Positions 21,660 through 31,840 of a stretch of DNA of 64,000 nt are shown in pieces (positions within the stretch are counted from its first letter, which is position 1; the number at the start of each line of letters is the position of its first letter). The DNA is from Sordariomycetes sp. S80-01Y (taxonomy: Eukaryota; Ascomycota; Sordariomycetes), in assembly GCA_037042185.1 (NCBI GenBank), contig JAXQJY010000032.1:2046001-2110000 (forward strand), written 5' to 3'. The translations under genes were made by a program, and so were the position numbers. The notes beneath the pieces were generated by a model. That model was given only the letters and a program-made list of their open reading frames with translations, made no database searches and was not told where the DNA came from.

Positions 21660-22988
21660 ATGGCCGACGCAACTACAAACTACGTCTACACCATCGGTGC
21701 TTACGCTGCGCTGGCTGGCGTCAGCTACGCTGTCTACCACGTATCGACACAGAAGAAGAAAGGCGCTGTCTCGGCCAAGTCAAGCAAATCCGCACAGCCA
21801 GAGCCTCGCAAGGAGGACCGCAAGAAGAAGCAACGCATGGAGAGCTTCACCTCGGAGAACCATGAGTCCTCCGAAAAGGCCTCCAAGCCCAAGTCCACTA
21901 CCAAGGAGACTGCGCCGAGCGCTCCCGAGAAGACATCAGCAGCAGTCACTATTAAGGACGACGCCGACGATGCCGAATTCGCAAAACAGCTAGCCAAAGC
22001 TCAACAGGGCAAGCAATTTGCAACGGGCTCTGAATCCAGCAAGAAGAAGCAGAAGGCCAAGTCCGTGAAGCAGTCTCGGGCGAACAACATCGACGCTCCA
22101 GCTGAGGATAAGCCTACCGTCCAGTCAGCCTCGTCAACGAACGGCGTCGAAGCCGACGACGACCAGTCTGCTACTCAATCGCCTGTCGCTGAGCCGGCTG
22201 ATGCCTCTGGCGTCGCCGACATGCTTGAGCCCGCCGCAGCCGCTCCCTCTGTTCTTAGGTTGACCGAGACCGAGCCCAAGGATAAGAAGAAGAAGAAGGT
22301 CGCCAAGGCCGCCGAGCCTGTCGAGACCAAGAAGCAGCGCCAGAATCGCAAGAAGGCCGAGGCCGCCAAGGCCGCCCGCGAGGAAGCAGAGAAGGAGCGC
22401 AAGGTCCTAGAGGAGAAGCAGCGCAGGGCTGCCCGCATCGGCGAGGGTCGCGTTGCTAAAGATGGCTCCCAGTACACGAACGCCGCTGCCGCCAAGTCGG
22501 CCTGGAACCAAGGTGCTCCCAACGGCACTAAGACCGAGGCTTCCGCTTCTAACTCGACCTACGCCCTTCTGGACACTGTTGGCGATGAGGTCAAGGATGA
22601 GCCCAAGATCAAAAAGGAGGCTCAGCAGGCACCCAAGCCCCAACCAGCAAGCACGGCTCAGTCCAGCTGGAGCTCTTCGTTGCCGACCGAGGAAGAGCAG
22701 ATTGAGATGCTCAAGGAGGAGGATGAATGGAGCACTGTGAAGAGCAAGGCCTCGAAGAGGTCTGCCCGCAAGGAGACTGCTACCAGCTCTGGCGACGAAG
22801 GCCCAGCCAACGCTCCTGCTCCTGCGCCTGCTGCCCCCAAGACCCAGCAAGCCACCACCGCTCCCCAAACTCCGGGCAGCAACCACAACATGGCGAAGCC
22901 TAAGGCACCCCAGAACTTCGGATCCTTCTCAGCGTTGACTTCTAAGGACGAGCCCGCCGAGGAGGTCGAAGAGGAATGGGAGGTTTGA
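21660..22988 (+). CDS. membrane-anchored lysine-rich protein, function unknown
   Basis: Single exon of 442 residues from the ATG at 21660. An N-terminal membrane anchor (about residues 8-28, YTIGAYAALAGVSYAVYH) is followed by a long hydrophilic tail rich in Lys, Ala, Glu and Ser, with KKK blocks and a likely coiled coil (ETKKQRQNRKKAEAAKAARE and beyond). The tail ends with EWSTVKSKASKR, a Pro/Ala-rich linker and an acidic end (EEVEEEWEV). This layout recalls ER proteins with a basic cytosolic tail, such as ribosome-binding proteins, but I recognise no named family. The same frame is open 83 codons further upstream, to 21411. The shorter start is preferred because the membrane segment directly follows it and the upstream part looks unlike protein. 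Confidence 0.8.
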   Translation: MADATTNYVYTIGAYAALAGVSYAVYHVSTQKKKGAVSAKSSKSAQPEPRKEDRKKKQRMESFTSENHESSEKASKPKSTTKETAPSAPEKTSAAVTIKDDADDAEFAKQLAKAQQGKQFATGSESSKKKQKAKSVKQSRANNIDAPAEDKPTVQSASSTNGVEADDDQSATQSPVAEPADASGVADMLEPAAAAPSVLRLTETEPKDKKKKKVAKAAEPVETKKQRQNRKKAEAAKAAREEAEKERKVLEEKQRRAARIGEGRVAKDGSQYTNAAAAKSAWNQGAPNGTKTEASASNSTYALLDTVGDEVKDEPKIKKEAQQAPKPQPASTAQSSWSSSLPTEEEQIEMLKEEDEWSTVKSKASKRSARKETATSSGDEGPANAPAPAPAAPKTQQATTAPQTPGSNHNMAKPKAPQNFGSFSALTSKDEPAEEVEEEWEV

Positions 22989-24915
22989 GACCCCTTCGCC
23001 CTATTTCCTTGTATGTTCTCTATGTACGGTAGTCGAAGCATAGTGCCTTTTTCCCGTTCCCGCATGTATATTAAATATCCGCTCAGGGCTGGGCGTTGCA
23101 AAATCCTTTCCTTTTATACTCTGTACTTTGACTAGGTACGCTTTTGCTTGATCTGCAGGGTACCCCCCGCAGCGTCTTCTTACACAAAATGGGGATAGGA
23201 TCTCGAGAGGAGTTAGCATGCAACTGGAATCGATGAGGAGGATCCAGGATGACGGTTGAGACATGATGGAGCGAAGCGCGTGAACGGTGTCGGTCAGGGT
23301 GCGCAGCAAATGGACGTGGCCAGTGTTCGCAAAGGAATGAAGACAGGACTTTACGCGGAGGTTCCAGTTGAGATCGACTATAATGAGAAAGCAAATACTG
23401 CACCAGATTGTCGGCAGTTTGTCTTTGTTGAAAGTTTGTTGTTGTCTCAGACAATTGCGATCCCTGGACGTGGGCTTGCAGCTTTAAATTCGTCTTGACG
23501 CGACATGACTGATGAAGGCGTAGTGGCGAGAGCCGATGTTTGACAAGACCAATGGCCAAGTTCCCTCCCAAAGTGTCGTGATGATGTCGATACATATTCC
23601 AGACACCGGATCGCCGCGGAAGATGTCATGGGCTTTGATCACACCAGGCATGACAAGCATGGGGGCTGCACGGGTATGCGCCTAGTCTGAAGATCAAGGC
23701 GACCTTGTTCCAATCAGGCGCAGACGGGAAGTTCGGACCCAAGCCATGTAATCTTTGATCTGCGAGTACGAGTGAGATACTTTTCGGCAAGGCCAAGATG
23801 AGGAGGCATCGACGGCTCCTGGAGAGCGCAATACCGGCCAGAGATTAGGCGTGGCTTTCTCGGCACGGTGGGTTGGGGGTCTGGGAGTCTAGGCCCGGCG
23901 TTTCGTTTGAGGATGCGGCAGGGCAGTGCAATCCTCCGACAGCGCTGGTCGGAGAGCTCGAAACGCTGTCGCTTGAGTTTCATAGAATAGTCGAAGTCAC
24001 TTTGCAGATCCTCAAGGTGCCGCGTGGACACACAGTCTACCCGCGCTGGTGTAGGCGCAGATTGGTCTCTGTTGGTGGACGCAACAGGCCATCTGAGCCA
24101 AAAAGCGGACTTGCCAAGCCTCAGCCCCTCATTGTAACGCATCAACCACTGAGGGCAGCCCCTGTGAGCCGTCACTTCCCCTTTCGTCGTCCACTAAGCA
24201 GTTGGCAGTCCAGGCTCTCGCCATCCTCCTCAGGCTCATCCCGCGCCCTCCTTTCCTCAGGGTCTCCTCGATTGGCTTCACGTTCCGCCCTTGTGTTCCC
24301 TTCTTGCGTCGTCGTTGCTCTTCAACCTCGGAACACGGCATGCTCTTTTCATTCCTTCCCTTCGTTTCTCTTTCTTCACCTTCATCGTCAGCGACAAGCC
24401 GCTCGCAGCCGCCTTGAATCCTAGTCGTGCGAGGACAGCGCTCAGGCGATTCGAAACACCCGATTGAGCGCCATAGTTCGACCCGAGACCCCTCTTCAAT
24501 GCGCATCAATTGAGCTCTGTACACATAGGCAGCCCATACCTCGAACGAGTACAACGACGCGCACCTTGCGATTGTTCTGCCTTCGACAATACTGCTTCGC
24601 AATCGAATCGCCACATCTAACTAGCACGCCGACTTGTCCAGGAGCCAACGTATACGCGTACAACATCACCTACCGAGCCACCCCCGTGCAACCACAACAG
24701 GTTTCAACTAAACGCAGTTGTGCCCTCATAATAGCACTTGCGCTTCGGCGGTCGCCTGAGAAGGCTAGGGACCGTCGATACTTTGTCAAGATATTATTGT
24801 CGACGGAGTAGCCTCCCATGTATCTACCATACTCGACGTTGCCACGCCTCGCACACTAAGCCCCCCTGAACGGACACCGAGCGCTTTACATCAATCGCCA
24901 GGGATCAACAGTACG
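22989..24915. other. intergenic region with probable long 5' leader
   Basis: 1.9 kb between two plus-strand genes. The last 700 bp are C/T-rich with scattered short upstream ATGs and look like the promoter and a long leader of the gene at 24916. The remainder shows no recognisable coding or RNA signal. Confidence 0.35.
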
Positions 24916-26109
24916 ATGTCGCTCCCAATCGCCATTCAGTCGGCCGTCTTCTACTTCGTCGCCTGCACGCCATGCTCCAAAGTTAGGCATCGGCAGAAAG
25001 CCAAAGCTGAAGCAAAGAAGGAGAGAAAAGAAAAGGCGAAGCTGATAACAGAGCAGCCGGGCTTGTACCGCCACCCCTCGCCCTTCAACACGAACCCCTA
25101 CTGGGAAGGCGAAATTGCTCTCGGCCCAAGTCTGCCCAAGAAGTCCGCCAGCAAAAACTCCAGTCAACGAGGACTGAACAGTTCTGGCAAGGACAGCGAT
25201 GTTCCCAGCGTTTCCGAGTGCACAAACGTTGCGAACAGCAGTGTCAACTTTGGCGACAGCTCAACGTTTGTGCCGGGCAGCGATGGCGGCCTGTCAGATG
25301 ATTGGAACCGGAAAAGGGGTTATCAGCGTGAGGACGAGGAGTTATGGGGCCAATGGTCGGGACACAGGATCATGGACGCCTTTTCGAAGGCCAAGGACTC
25401 GACAGCTAGACTCTTCGAGGGAAGGGGAGTGGCTGAGAAGGAGGTGACCGAGCAGGCTAGGCGCGATTTTTACTTCTCCCCCAAGAACCCTCCCATCAAC
25501 GATTATCACCCTCCGGTGGTGAGCAGTAAGTTGCCGCATCGTGATGCACATCGCTGGATGCTCCAACCTCCGCCCCCCGCGAAGGTCATGGAAGGCAAGG
25601 TGCCCGTCAGTCGCAACGTGAGCTCTGGCAGCAAATCAAGCGGCATGACGAATCCGAGCGAAGAGGGCAACATTGGGCGACGGGTGCAGGAGAAGTTGAT
25701 GCGTGAGCGCATGCAAAGAGGAGAAAGTACGCCAACCGAGGAGGAGCTCATCGACTCTTTGTTCAGTCGGTCCGGTCGCTCTCTGAGCTTCAACCGAAGC
25801 AGAAGCATGTCCTTGGATGGCGTAGACGAATCAGTCGAGTTGGCTTTTGAGCGGAGACAGAAGGCCCGTGCCAAACCGAAGGCAGCACCTCCTGGTGCAG
25901 ATTCAGATGATGAGGATGTGATGCCCTCTACCCCCAGCCGGGCTAGCAAACACTTCAACGTTCACAACGGATCTGCGCGTGTTGCTCAACGACCAAAACT
26001 GGAGACGATCGCCAGCACTGGCGGTGGTGCCGAGTCAGACAGCAGTGCACACGCGCGACTATCTATACGAAAACAACAGAGCTCGAGTAAGCTGGTCGCA
26101 GCGGCATAG
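24916..26109 (+). CDS. conserved mould protein of unknown function
   Basis: Single exon, 397 residues. The N-terminus (MSLPIAIQSAVFYFVACTPC) is hydrophobic and ends in a Cys-Pro-Cys, so it may be a membrane anchor or a lipidation site. A basic charged helix (KAKAEAKKERKEKAKL) follows, and then a conserved-looking segment QPGLYRHPSPFNTNPYW that I recall from proteins of other moulds without a function. The middle and C-terminal parts are Ser-rich and mostly disordered, with one region likely to be helical (RRVQEKLMRERMQRGE...EEELIDSLF). Membrane-tethered scaffold is a guess only. It converges with the TMA17-like gene 333 bp away. Confidence 0.75.
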   Translation: MSLPIAIQSAVFYFVACTPCSKVRHRQKAKAEAKKERKEKAKLITEQPGLYRHPSPFNTNPYWEGEIALGPSLPKKSASKNSSQRGLNSSGKDSDVPSVSECTNVANSSVNFGDSSTFVPGSDGGLSDDWNRKRGYQREDEELWGQWSGHRIMDAFSKAKDSTARLFEGRGVAEKEVTEQARRDFYFSPKNPPINDYHPPVVSSKLPHRDAHRWMLQPPPPAKVMEGKVPVSRNVSSGSKSSGMTNPSEEGNIGRRVQEKLMRERMQRGESTPTEEELIDSLFSRSGRSLSFNRSRSMSLDGVDESVELAFERRQKARAKPKAAPPGADSDDEDVMPSTPSRASKHFNVHNGSARVAQRPKLETIASTGGGAESDSSAHARLSIRKQQSSSKLVAAA

Positions 26110-26442
26110 TTTTCCTCCCCGTCAAAGCTCACTACGCACACAGAATAGCGGGGGCTTGCTCATTCCTTTCGATTTTTATTTCTTAGTTTCAGCGTTGCGT
26201 CGGCGCAAAATTGGCTATGGGCTGGCTCAGCATGAGGGTGGCGTTTTTTGTTTCTTGGATTTGGAAAAGGGGCTTCATAGTAGCTGTTGCTTCTTCCCCA
26301 GTCTGTCGTGTAATTTCGAGCAGACCGCTGGCATGACTGCCTGAATACATTTCTTATATGTTGGCCTTGCCGCTCCTCACATTGCCTGTGGTGTAATCAA
26401 ACGCCTTTCGCCCCAACGCCGAAGATCTGATCAATAGCAATC
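26110..26442. other. convergent 3' region
   Basis: 333 bp shared by the 3' ends of the gene at 24916 (plus) and the TMA17-like gene (minus). T-rich stretches on both strands would suit terminators. No gene is seen. Confidence 0.4.
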
Positions 26443-27027
26443 TCAAAGATGCATTCCGCCGTCAGGGTCGTCATTATCCGTCCCTAAATCTCTCATCCTT
26501 TCTTCCATCGCCCTACGCAACTCCTCGTCGCTCAGACTCCCGCCTTGAGCGTTCTGTGGCCGCCTTGGCGTTTCATCCATTGTGATCTCCCCGTTCCGTA
26601 TAGTCCCCGTCTGGAACGTCCCGTCCGTCCAGGGATCACTCTGTGATTCGGTGCCGTTCCCGTTGACTATTGGCGTCTCTCCGTTCGTCGAATCCGCGGC
26701 CTTCTGAGCGTCGACTTCATCTTTGCTCTGGAACTCGGCCCAGCTGACCCCCCTCTCCTCGACCTCCATCCTGACTAGCGCTATGCGCTCCGCCATCCGG
26801 TCGATGACCACCTCGTTCTCGCGGATCGCCTCGACGCAGTCCGGATCCGCCTGCTCACCCTGCGCCTCGGGCTCGGCGAAGGGCTTCAGCTGGTCGTTGG
26901 AGTACTGCAGGTGGGCGATGGAGTTGCGGATCTCGAGGACCTTGAGGTGCAGCATCTCGACCGAGAGCGACTTGAGCGCCGAGGCGAAGCGCGCGGGCGT
27001 TATGGGGGTCGTGTCGGCGGAGGACAT
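26443..27027 (-). CDS. tma17: TMA17/ADC17-like proteasome assembly chaperone
   Basis: Single exon, 194 residues. The N-terminal half is a helical hairpin: LHLKVLEIRNSIAHLQYSN, a short linker, then EAIRENEVVIDRMAERIALV. The two helices resemble yeast Tma17 (Adc17), where ENSINHLQRSN and VRENEIVLNNYNER hold the same places. In yeast this protein binds the proteasome base ATPase Rpt6 and helps base assembly under stress. The C-terminal half is acidic and Gly/Asn-rich, probably disordered, and ends in MRDLGTDNDDPDGGMHL. The family call rests on this resemblance from memory; a profile search should settle it. A generic small coiled-coil protein is the alternative. Confidence 0.65.
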   Translation of the reverse strand: MSSADTTPITPARFASALKSLSVEMLHLKVLEIRNSIAHLQYSNDQLKPFAEPEAQGEQADPDCVEAIRENEVVIDRMAERIALVRMEVEERGVSWAEFQSKDEVDAQKAADSTNGETPIVNGNGTESQSDPWTDGTFQTGTIRNGEITMDETPRRPQNAQGGSLSDEELRRAMEERMRDLGTDNDDPDGGMHL

Positions 27028-27407
27028 GGTTGCGTCGGCGCGCCGAGGGTGGACGAGCTGAGTGCCCTCAGATATGTTCTGCGTCTTGGAATTCGAATAG
27101 CGAGAGGTGTTGGAATGCGCGGGTTTTTTTTTTCGTCCACTGGGCAGTTGTTGATGTATGGTGGAAGGGGTCTGGTGTTGGAAGAGGGTTGAAGCTCGAA
27201 GCTTAGGAGGGGCGGGAAAACATCATGCATGCATGGTGGGGTGTTACGCACATGTTCTGCCTGTCGATCACTTGAGCTCTACTACCTAAGTACTCAGTAA
27301 TGTCTGTCATGATACGATCTCATCTGCGTAGAAGAGGGAGTCAAACTGCAATCAAAACATCGTCCTTTCTATTTGCACATGCGCATAGGCTTGTATTGCC
27401 CAAGGAT
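27028..27407. other. tma17 promoter region
   Basis: 380 bp upstream of the TMA17-like gene (minus strand) and downstream of the surface-protein gene. A run of T residues near 27124-27132 is an A-run on the tma17 strand, about 100 bp before its ATG. No further site is claimed. Confidence 0.35.
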
Positions 27408-28468
27408 TTAGAGCACAAGCGCTGCACCCAGGACACCGGCGGCGCCAATGACAGCGGCCATGAACCCGGCATCAACCAGCCTGACCGCCGCATTGTCACC
27501 GTTGCCTCCGTCTCCCTCGCTGCCCCCATCGCTGTTGTCATTGTCGCTGTCGTTGTCATTGTCATTATCGTTGTCGTTGTCGTTGCCGCTGCCGCCGCTG
27601 TCGTCATCGCTACCCTCGTCGTTACCATCGTCTCTATCGCTCTTCTTATGCGCCATAGTGATTACGGGGTAATACACCACAGGCGTGAGCTCCGCTTCCT
27701 CCAAATAACTCGGCCCCATCGTAGTTCTCTGTATGTCCGAGCTCAATGTCAGGTCGCCCGTCCAGGTGAGGAAGTTGGACCGAGTGAGCACTGTGCCGTC
27801 CATGGTGAAGGTTTGCGTCTGATAGGTTAGTTGGTTGAGGATGATTTCGGTGCAGACCTCCGCAATGGTGACGGATGAGACGTCAAGGGTTCTGTAGCAG
27901 GCTTGGACAGCCTTGTCGACTGTGTAGTCTCTGGGAGGGCATCAGATCGAGTTCATGACCAAGTGCTTGGAAAGGGATTGACCTACGACGGGCAGCACCA
28001 GATCGCTGTCTCCCCAGCATCTAGTCCGTCGGCGAACCTTTGCGCGTAGGGTTTGTAATATATGTCCTCCGCGCTCGCCGTCTCATAAAACTCGAATATT
28101 TCACCAGTTTTAACAACTTTGCCGTCCTCCATCATCGTCGCCGCACCGGCCGTGAACCATTCCTCAGGGCATTGCAAACCCGGCGAGTGGAAGAAGTGCC
28201 CTTGATATGTCGGCTCAGCCTTTTCCTCGTTGGACGTGACGATGGACATGTACTCGCTCCCACTGGGGAAGCACTCCGTCACGCGGTCCCACAGCTCCTC
28301 CTTGCAGTCCAAGTAGGTATCTACAAGAACACCTTCGTCTTGGGAGATGGTGTAGGCGAGGGCGGTATTGAAGCCCGCGGTCATGCAGGACGACGGCGCA
28401 GACCATGTGCTGGTAAGGGGCCCGAGGTTATAGAGCGGGTTGCCCTCAATGGTGGCAGCGGTAGGCAT
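27408..28468 (-). CDS. surface-type protein with Asn-Asp repeat and C-terminal membrane anchor
   Basis: Exons (minus) 27987-28468 and 27408-27930 give 334 residues; the 56-bp intron has donor GTAGGT and ends in CCCAG. The N-terminal region holds LGPLTSTWSAPSSCM and several spaced Cys (CKEELWDRVTECFPSG, GLQCPEEWF, AIWCCPS, VQACYRT, AEVCTEI), a pattern I have seen in uncharacterised mould surface proteins. Next come a Ser/Gly/Asp stretch with a run of Asn-Asp pairs and a C-terminal hydrophobic segment (AGFMAAVIGAAGVLGAALVL) that could be a membrane or GPI-type anchor. No classical signal peptide follows this Met, which argues for a missed upstream exon or an unconventional topology. Function unknown. 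Confidence 0.7.
27535..27612. repeat. imperfect GTC/GTT trinucleotide tract within a coding exon
   Basis: The plus strand shows repeated TTGTC/GTTGTC units, read on the minus strand as alternating Asn and Asp codons plus Gly/Ser. It encodes the low-complexity ND run of the surface-type protein. Such tracts often vary in length among strains. A change by a multiple of three would keep the frame. Confidence 0.7.
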
Positions 28469-29069
28469 GTTAGCGGTTCTCGGCGAGCTGAGCTGTACAA
28501 TCCTCGAGTTACGCAGTTAAGTCAAATGAGGGGGACGGTGGAAGGTGGGAAGGCTTCTTCCCTTCTTTATGTGTACAACTATAGGGCCGACACACCATGG
28601 TACGAAGCGGCACGAGACCATTTTATCCGCCATGTCTGTTGTCTTGGCATTACGGCCTTGCCGCAATGAGTTCATGGCCGAAGCAGCAAACGGGGGCTAA
28701 GCGCAGCACTTTGGTTCTGGACTAGGCTTGGAAGCGACCAACAACACCGTCTCTTAGCAGGTCGCGCCGAGGCGATGAGAAGAGTTGATGCCTCTTGTCG
28801 CCAGCGTGTTGCAAAAGGGTCTAGGATCAAGGTAGTAGCTGTGGTGATTTTATGAGTGAGGTTGACGATGGGCTCAGTTGGAGTCGCTCCAGGTCCTCGA
28901 ATGAGAGCTACCTTACCGAGAGAGTGTGGGGCTCCACGTCGCGACCTTGAATTTCTCGGCGCCGACCATCGTTCATGAGCGAAGGCATCATCCATCTCGG
29001 TCAGACACTTCACACCGCCTGCCTTGCTTCCAGCTCTGTCCGCGCCGTTGGTGCGCACATCTGCCCACC
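28469..29069. promoter_or_regulatory. divergent promoter, surface protein / rhomboid
   Basis: 601 bp between the starts of the surface-protein gene (minus) and the rhomboid gene (plus). The rhomboid frame is open upstream to 28926, but that extra part lacks resemblance to a protein. No defined motif was picked out. Confidence 0.4.
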
Positions 29070-30824
29070 ATGACATTTTCCTTTTGTCCCAATGCGCAGC
29101 GCTCATTGCTGCGCGCGGCCGCTCGAGGCTTGGCTCCGGGGGCCTCGCGGACATGTCCCTTTTCGACTTCACGAATACTACCGATAGCGGCACATCCGAA
29201 ATCAATATCACGTCAGTGGTTGAGTCGAAACACACAAAAGCCTCACAATGTGCTGTCTGGCGAATTCACACAGCGTCGCATGTTGTTTGGGGGACGACCC
29301 ATCATCACGGATTACCAAGAACTACCCCAAGGGTATAAGGACAGGGAAGGCCTGTTCTTCAGCCCAAGAGATCTGCCGGCAGAGAAGATCAGGAGCATTT
29401 TTGGTGGAACACTCGACGTGCATCAAGGCAATCAGCTGCTCAAGATCCTACACGGACGGAGGGTAGCTGGCACCCTGGACGACCCGGCATTCGCGGTCCA
29501 TACGAATCAGTACAGTGAACACCAGCTCGAGCAGGCTTTGGTGTACCTTCGCGATAGGGTTCCCGTGGACGAGGTCATGAATGCCGGATTGCGCGCGGAA
29601 GACGAGTTGAGCCAGATGGAACAAGACACGGAAGCCAGGGACGACAGCCCCGAGCAGGGCGACAAGGAAAGCCGGGCCACAAAGGTCAAGGCGAAGAAAG
29701 GGCAGGCCGAGGAAGTCATCAATCCCGCATATAAGCCAGATCCCATCTACGGACGGAGCAGATTCGACGAAATACGAGCGCGGAACGAAGCTAAAGCCGC
29801 GGCGAAGGAGAAGGCACTCGAGGAGGCGAGGAAGAAAGCCGAGGCTGAGGGGAGAATACCACCCAAAGATGACGATCCTAGGGCACGATCGCTCGTCAAG
29901 GTGGAAGAGGGGCAAAAGGCCATAACAAACCCCAAGATCGCAGAATACTGGAAGAGGGCCCAGTCTGATATGAAGGAACCACCCAAAATGTCGGTCTGGC
30001 AGCGTGTTGGGCCTTCGGCGATGGCATTCGTCTTGACTATTGGGTTCCTCATGTCTCTGACGATGGTGTATACCGAGCCGGTGCAGAAGTACCGCCTCTT
30101 CCCGGAGGTGTCGCCAGCCACAGCGACCCTGGGAGTAATGATTGGTATGAACGTCCTGATCTGGGCGCTCTGGAAGATCCCCCCAATGTGGCGGCTGCTG
30201 AACAGCTCCTTCATATTTGTCGTCGGCAAGCCGAGAACACTGACCATGTTCACCAGCCAGTTCTCCCACCAGGAGTTTCCTCATCTGGCCACCAACATGG
30301 TGCTTTTAGCGCTGGCTGGCTATCACCTGCACGAGGATCTTGGCCGGATGGGGTTTTTGACACTGTTCCTGGCCAGCGGCGCTGGCGGTTTCCTGACAGG
30401 CTTGAGCGTGTACACCTGGAAGAACTTCCTCACTATCACGTCCGTCGGAGCCTCAGGATCCGTCTGCGGCGTGTTGAGCGCCTACTACTGGGACCACAAG
30501 ATGGATCGTTTCCGGATATTTGGTCTTCCAGAGGAGGGCGTCCATGGCATCATCTGGTGGGCTTGTCTACTGGCCTTCCACATCTGGCACGCGGCCAAAC
30601 CGTTCGACTTTAAGAACCACAAGACTGATGTGATCGGCCATTGGGGCGGGCTCCTCACCGGTATGGCCATGATTGAGCTAATAAACTGGGCTGGCATGGG
30701 CAGGAAACACAGAGAGGAGAGGATGGAGATGAAGGCAGCGGAGGGAAAGGTGATGCTGAGGGATCTAGGGACCAAGGTGGACAGGCCCGTCGAGGAGACA
30801 AAGGACGGAGGGGTCAAGAAGTGA
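29070..30824 (+). CDS. pcp1: mitochondrial rhomboid protease (PCP1/PARL type)
   Basis: Intramembrane serine protease of the inner mitochondrial membrane, which in yeast processes Mgm1 and Ccp1. The ATG at 29070 gives 584 residues, starting with an Arg-rich presequence (QRSLLRAAARGLAPGA). A soluble stretch with a charged helix (about 225-280) precedes the membrane part, which starts near residue 305. Rhomboid hallmarks are the GxSG motif GASG with catalytic Ser at residue 462, and His 524 in VIGHWGG. The FPHLATNM segment fills the place of the usual HxxxN region of the second core helix. An in-frame extension to 28926 would add 48 residues that do not look like a presequence. Single exon. The family and catalytic pair are clear; the substrates are inferred. 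Confidence 0.92.
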   Translation: MTFSFCPNAQRSLLRAAARGLAPGASRTCPFSTSRILPIAAHPKSISRQWLSRNTQKPHNVLSGEFTQRRMLFGGRPIITDYQELPQGYKDREGLFFSPRDLPAEKIRSIFGGTLDVHQGNQLLKILHGRRVAGTLDDPAFAVHTNQYSEHQLEQALVYLRDRVPVDEVMNAGLRAEDELSQMEQDTEARDDSPEQGDKESRATKVKAKKGQAEEVINPAYKPDPIYGRSRFDEIRARNEAKAAAKEKALEEARKKAEAEGRIPPKDDDPRARSLVKVEEGQKAITNPKIAEYWKRAQSDMKEPPKMSVWQRVGPSAMAFVLTIGFLMSLTMVYTEPVQKYRLFPEVSPATATLGVMIGMNVLIWALWKIPPMWRLLNSSFIFVVGKPRTLTMFTSQFSHQEFPHLATNMVLLALAGYHLHEDLGRMGFLTLFLASGAGGFLTGLSVYTWKNFLTITSVGASGSVCGVLSAYYWDHKMDRFRIFGLPEEGVHGIIWWACLLAFHIWHAAKPFDFKNHKTDVIGHWGGLLTGMAMIELINWAGMGRKHREERMEMKAAEGKVMLRDLGTKVDRPVEETKDGGVKK

Positions 30825-31840
30825 TGTGATACCACACAACTCCATGTACTGTACTAGCACAATGTATAGACTGTATAACAAGCCAAGGGGTGCGAAACCC
30901 ACCAATGCAGACCTGCTTTAGTCATACAATTCTTCTTTGACAGGTCACTCAACACGGCGCGTCAGATACGCGTGCCTGACGCGGGAGCGCATCGTGTTCG
31001 TGACAGCGGTTTAAAGGAGGTTGGCGGTGGGTTGGGCGGAGCCATGTGGGCGGGTCTGCGAGCCACTGGAGATTGGCAGCAGAGCGCTGTTTCCGGGCAA
31101 CGGGTGCCCCGGTGGCCCTGGAGCCAGGGACGCAGGATGCCAAAGGTCAATAAGCGAGAGCAGGACAGTGGACAGGATCCAGCACAGGAACAGATGGCAT
31201 AGAGAGGATGCATACATACTCCAGATAACTACGGGAGATCAGGCTCGATTGTGCATGATAATTAGAGTGTCAACCTTGTTGGTAAGTGCAGTAGGTAGCC
31301 TTGCGGCTGTCGATGTGACCATCCGTCACTCACGTGTGGCTGCGACTCGGGAACACTAATGCGGTAAATTGTCGAGTCAATTGTGGCTCCAGCAGCCCGG
31401 ACGATCGGGCTGCGTGGTTTGCGGCGCCATTGTTTACGCTTTGTTAGGAGGAAGCAGCCCTTGCAGTTGCAGCGGGTTTGCGCTGGGATACTCGGCTTGC
31501 CCCCCCGCGCATGTCATTCCGTGGCTTGTCTGCCAACTACCTCAGACCCATATCCGCATCCCCATATTAACTCCCATCTGACCTTGAATCTCAACCTCCT
31601 CTGCTCAACCTCGCTTCTACTTCTCTCGCCATCCTTACTTCTTGGGCTCTTTGGCGCGCGCACTGCACATTTAATACAATGACATAATCACGACTCGGCG
31701 CGCATCATCTATACCCCCATCGTTCGCCCGACCGAGGCCCTTCGCATAAGCCAACCGCACACCGTCATTGCATTACTTCCGCCCGCAGCACGACCGAAGC
31801 CGCATCACGAGCTCGCGCAGCGCGCCTGCCCTTTGCAATC
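30825..31840. other. spacer and hst4 promoter
   Basis: 1 kb between two plus-strand genes. The last 300 bp before 31841 are pyrimidine-rich and CA-rich, suiting a promoter and leader. The small open frames carry no recognisable domain. Confidence 0.4.

Noticed and set aside
28672-29235. 187-codon minus-strand open frame overlapping the start of the rhomboid gene
   Set aside because: It lies antisense over the presequence of a clear gene, with no domain; it is a shadow frame.
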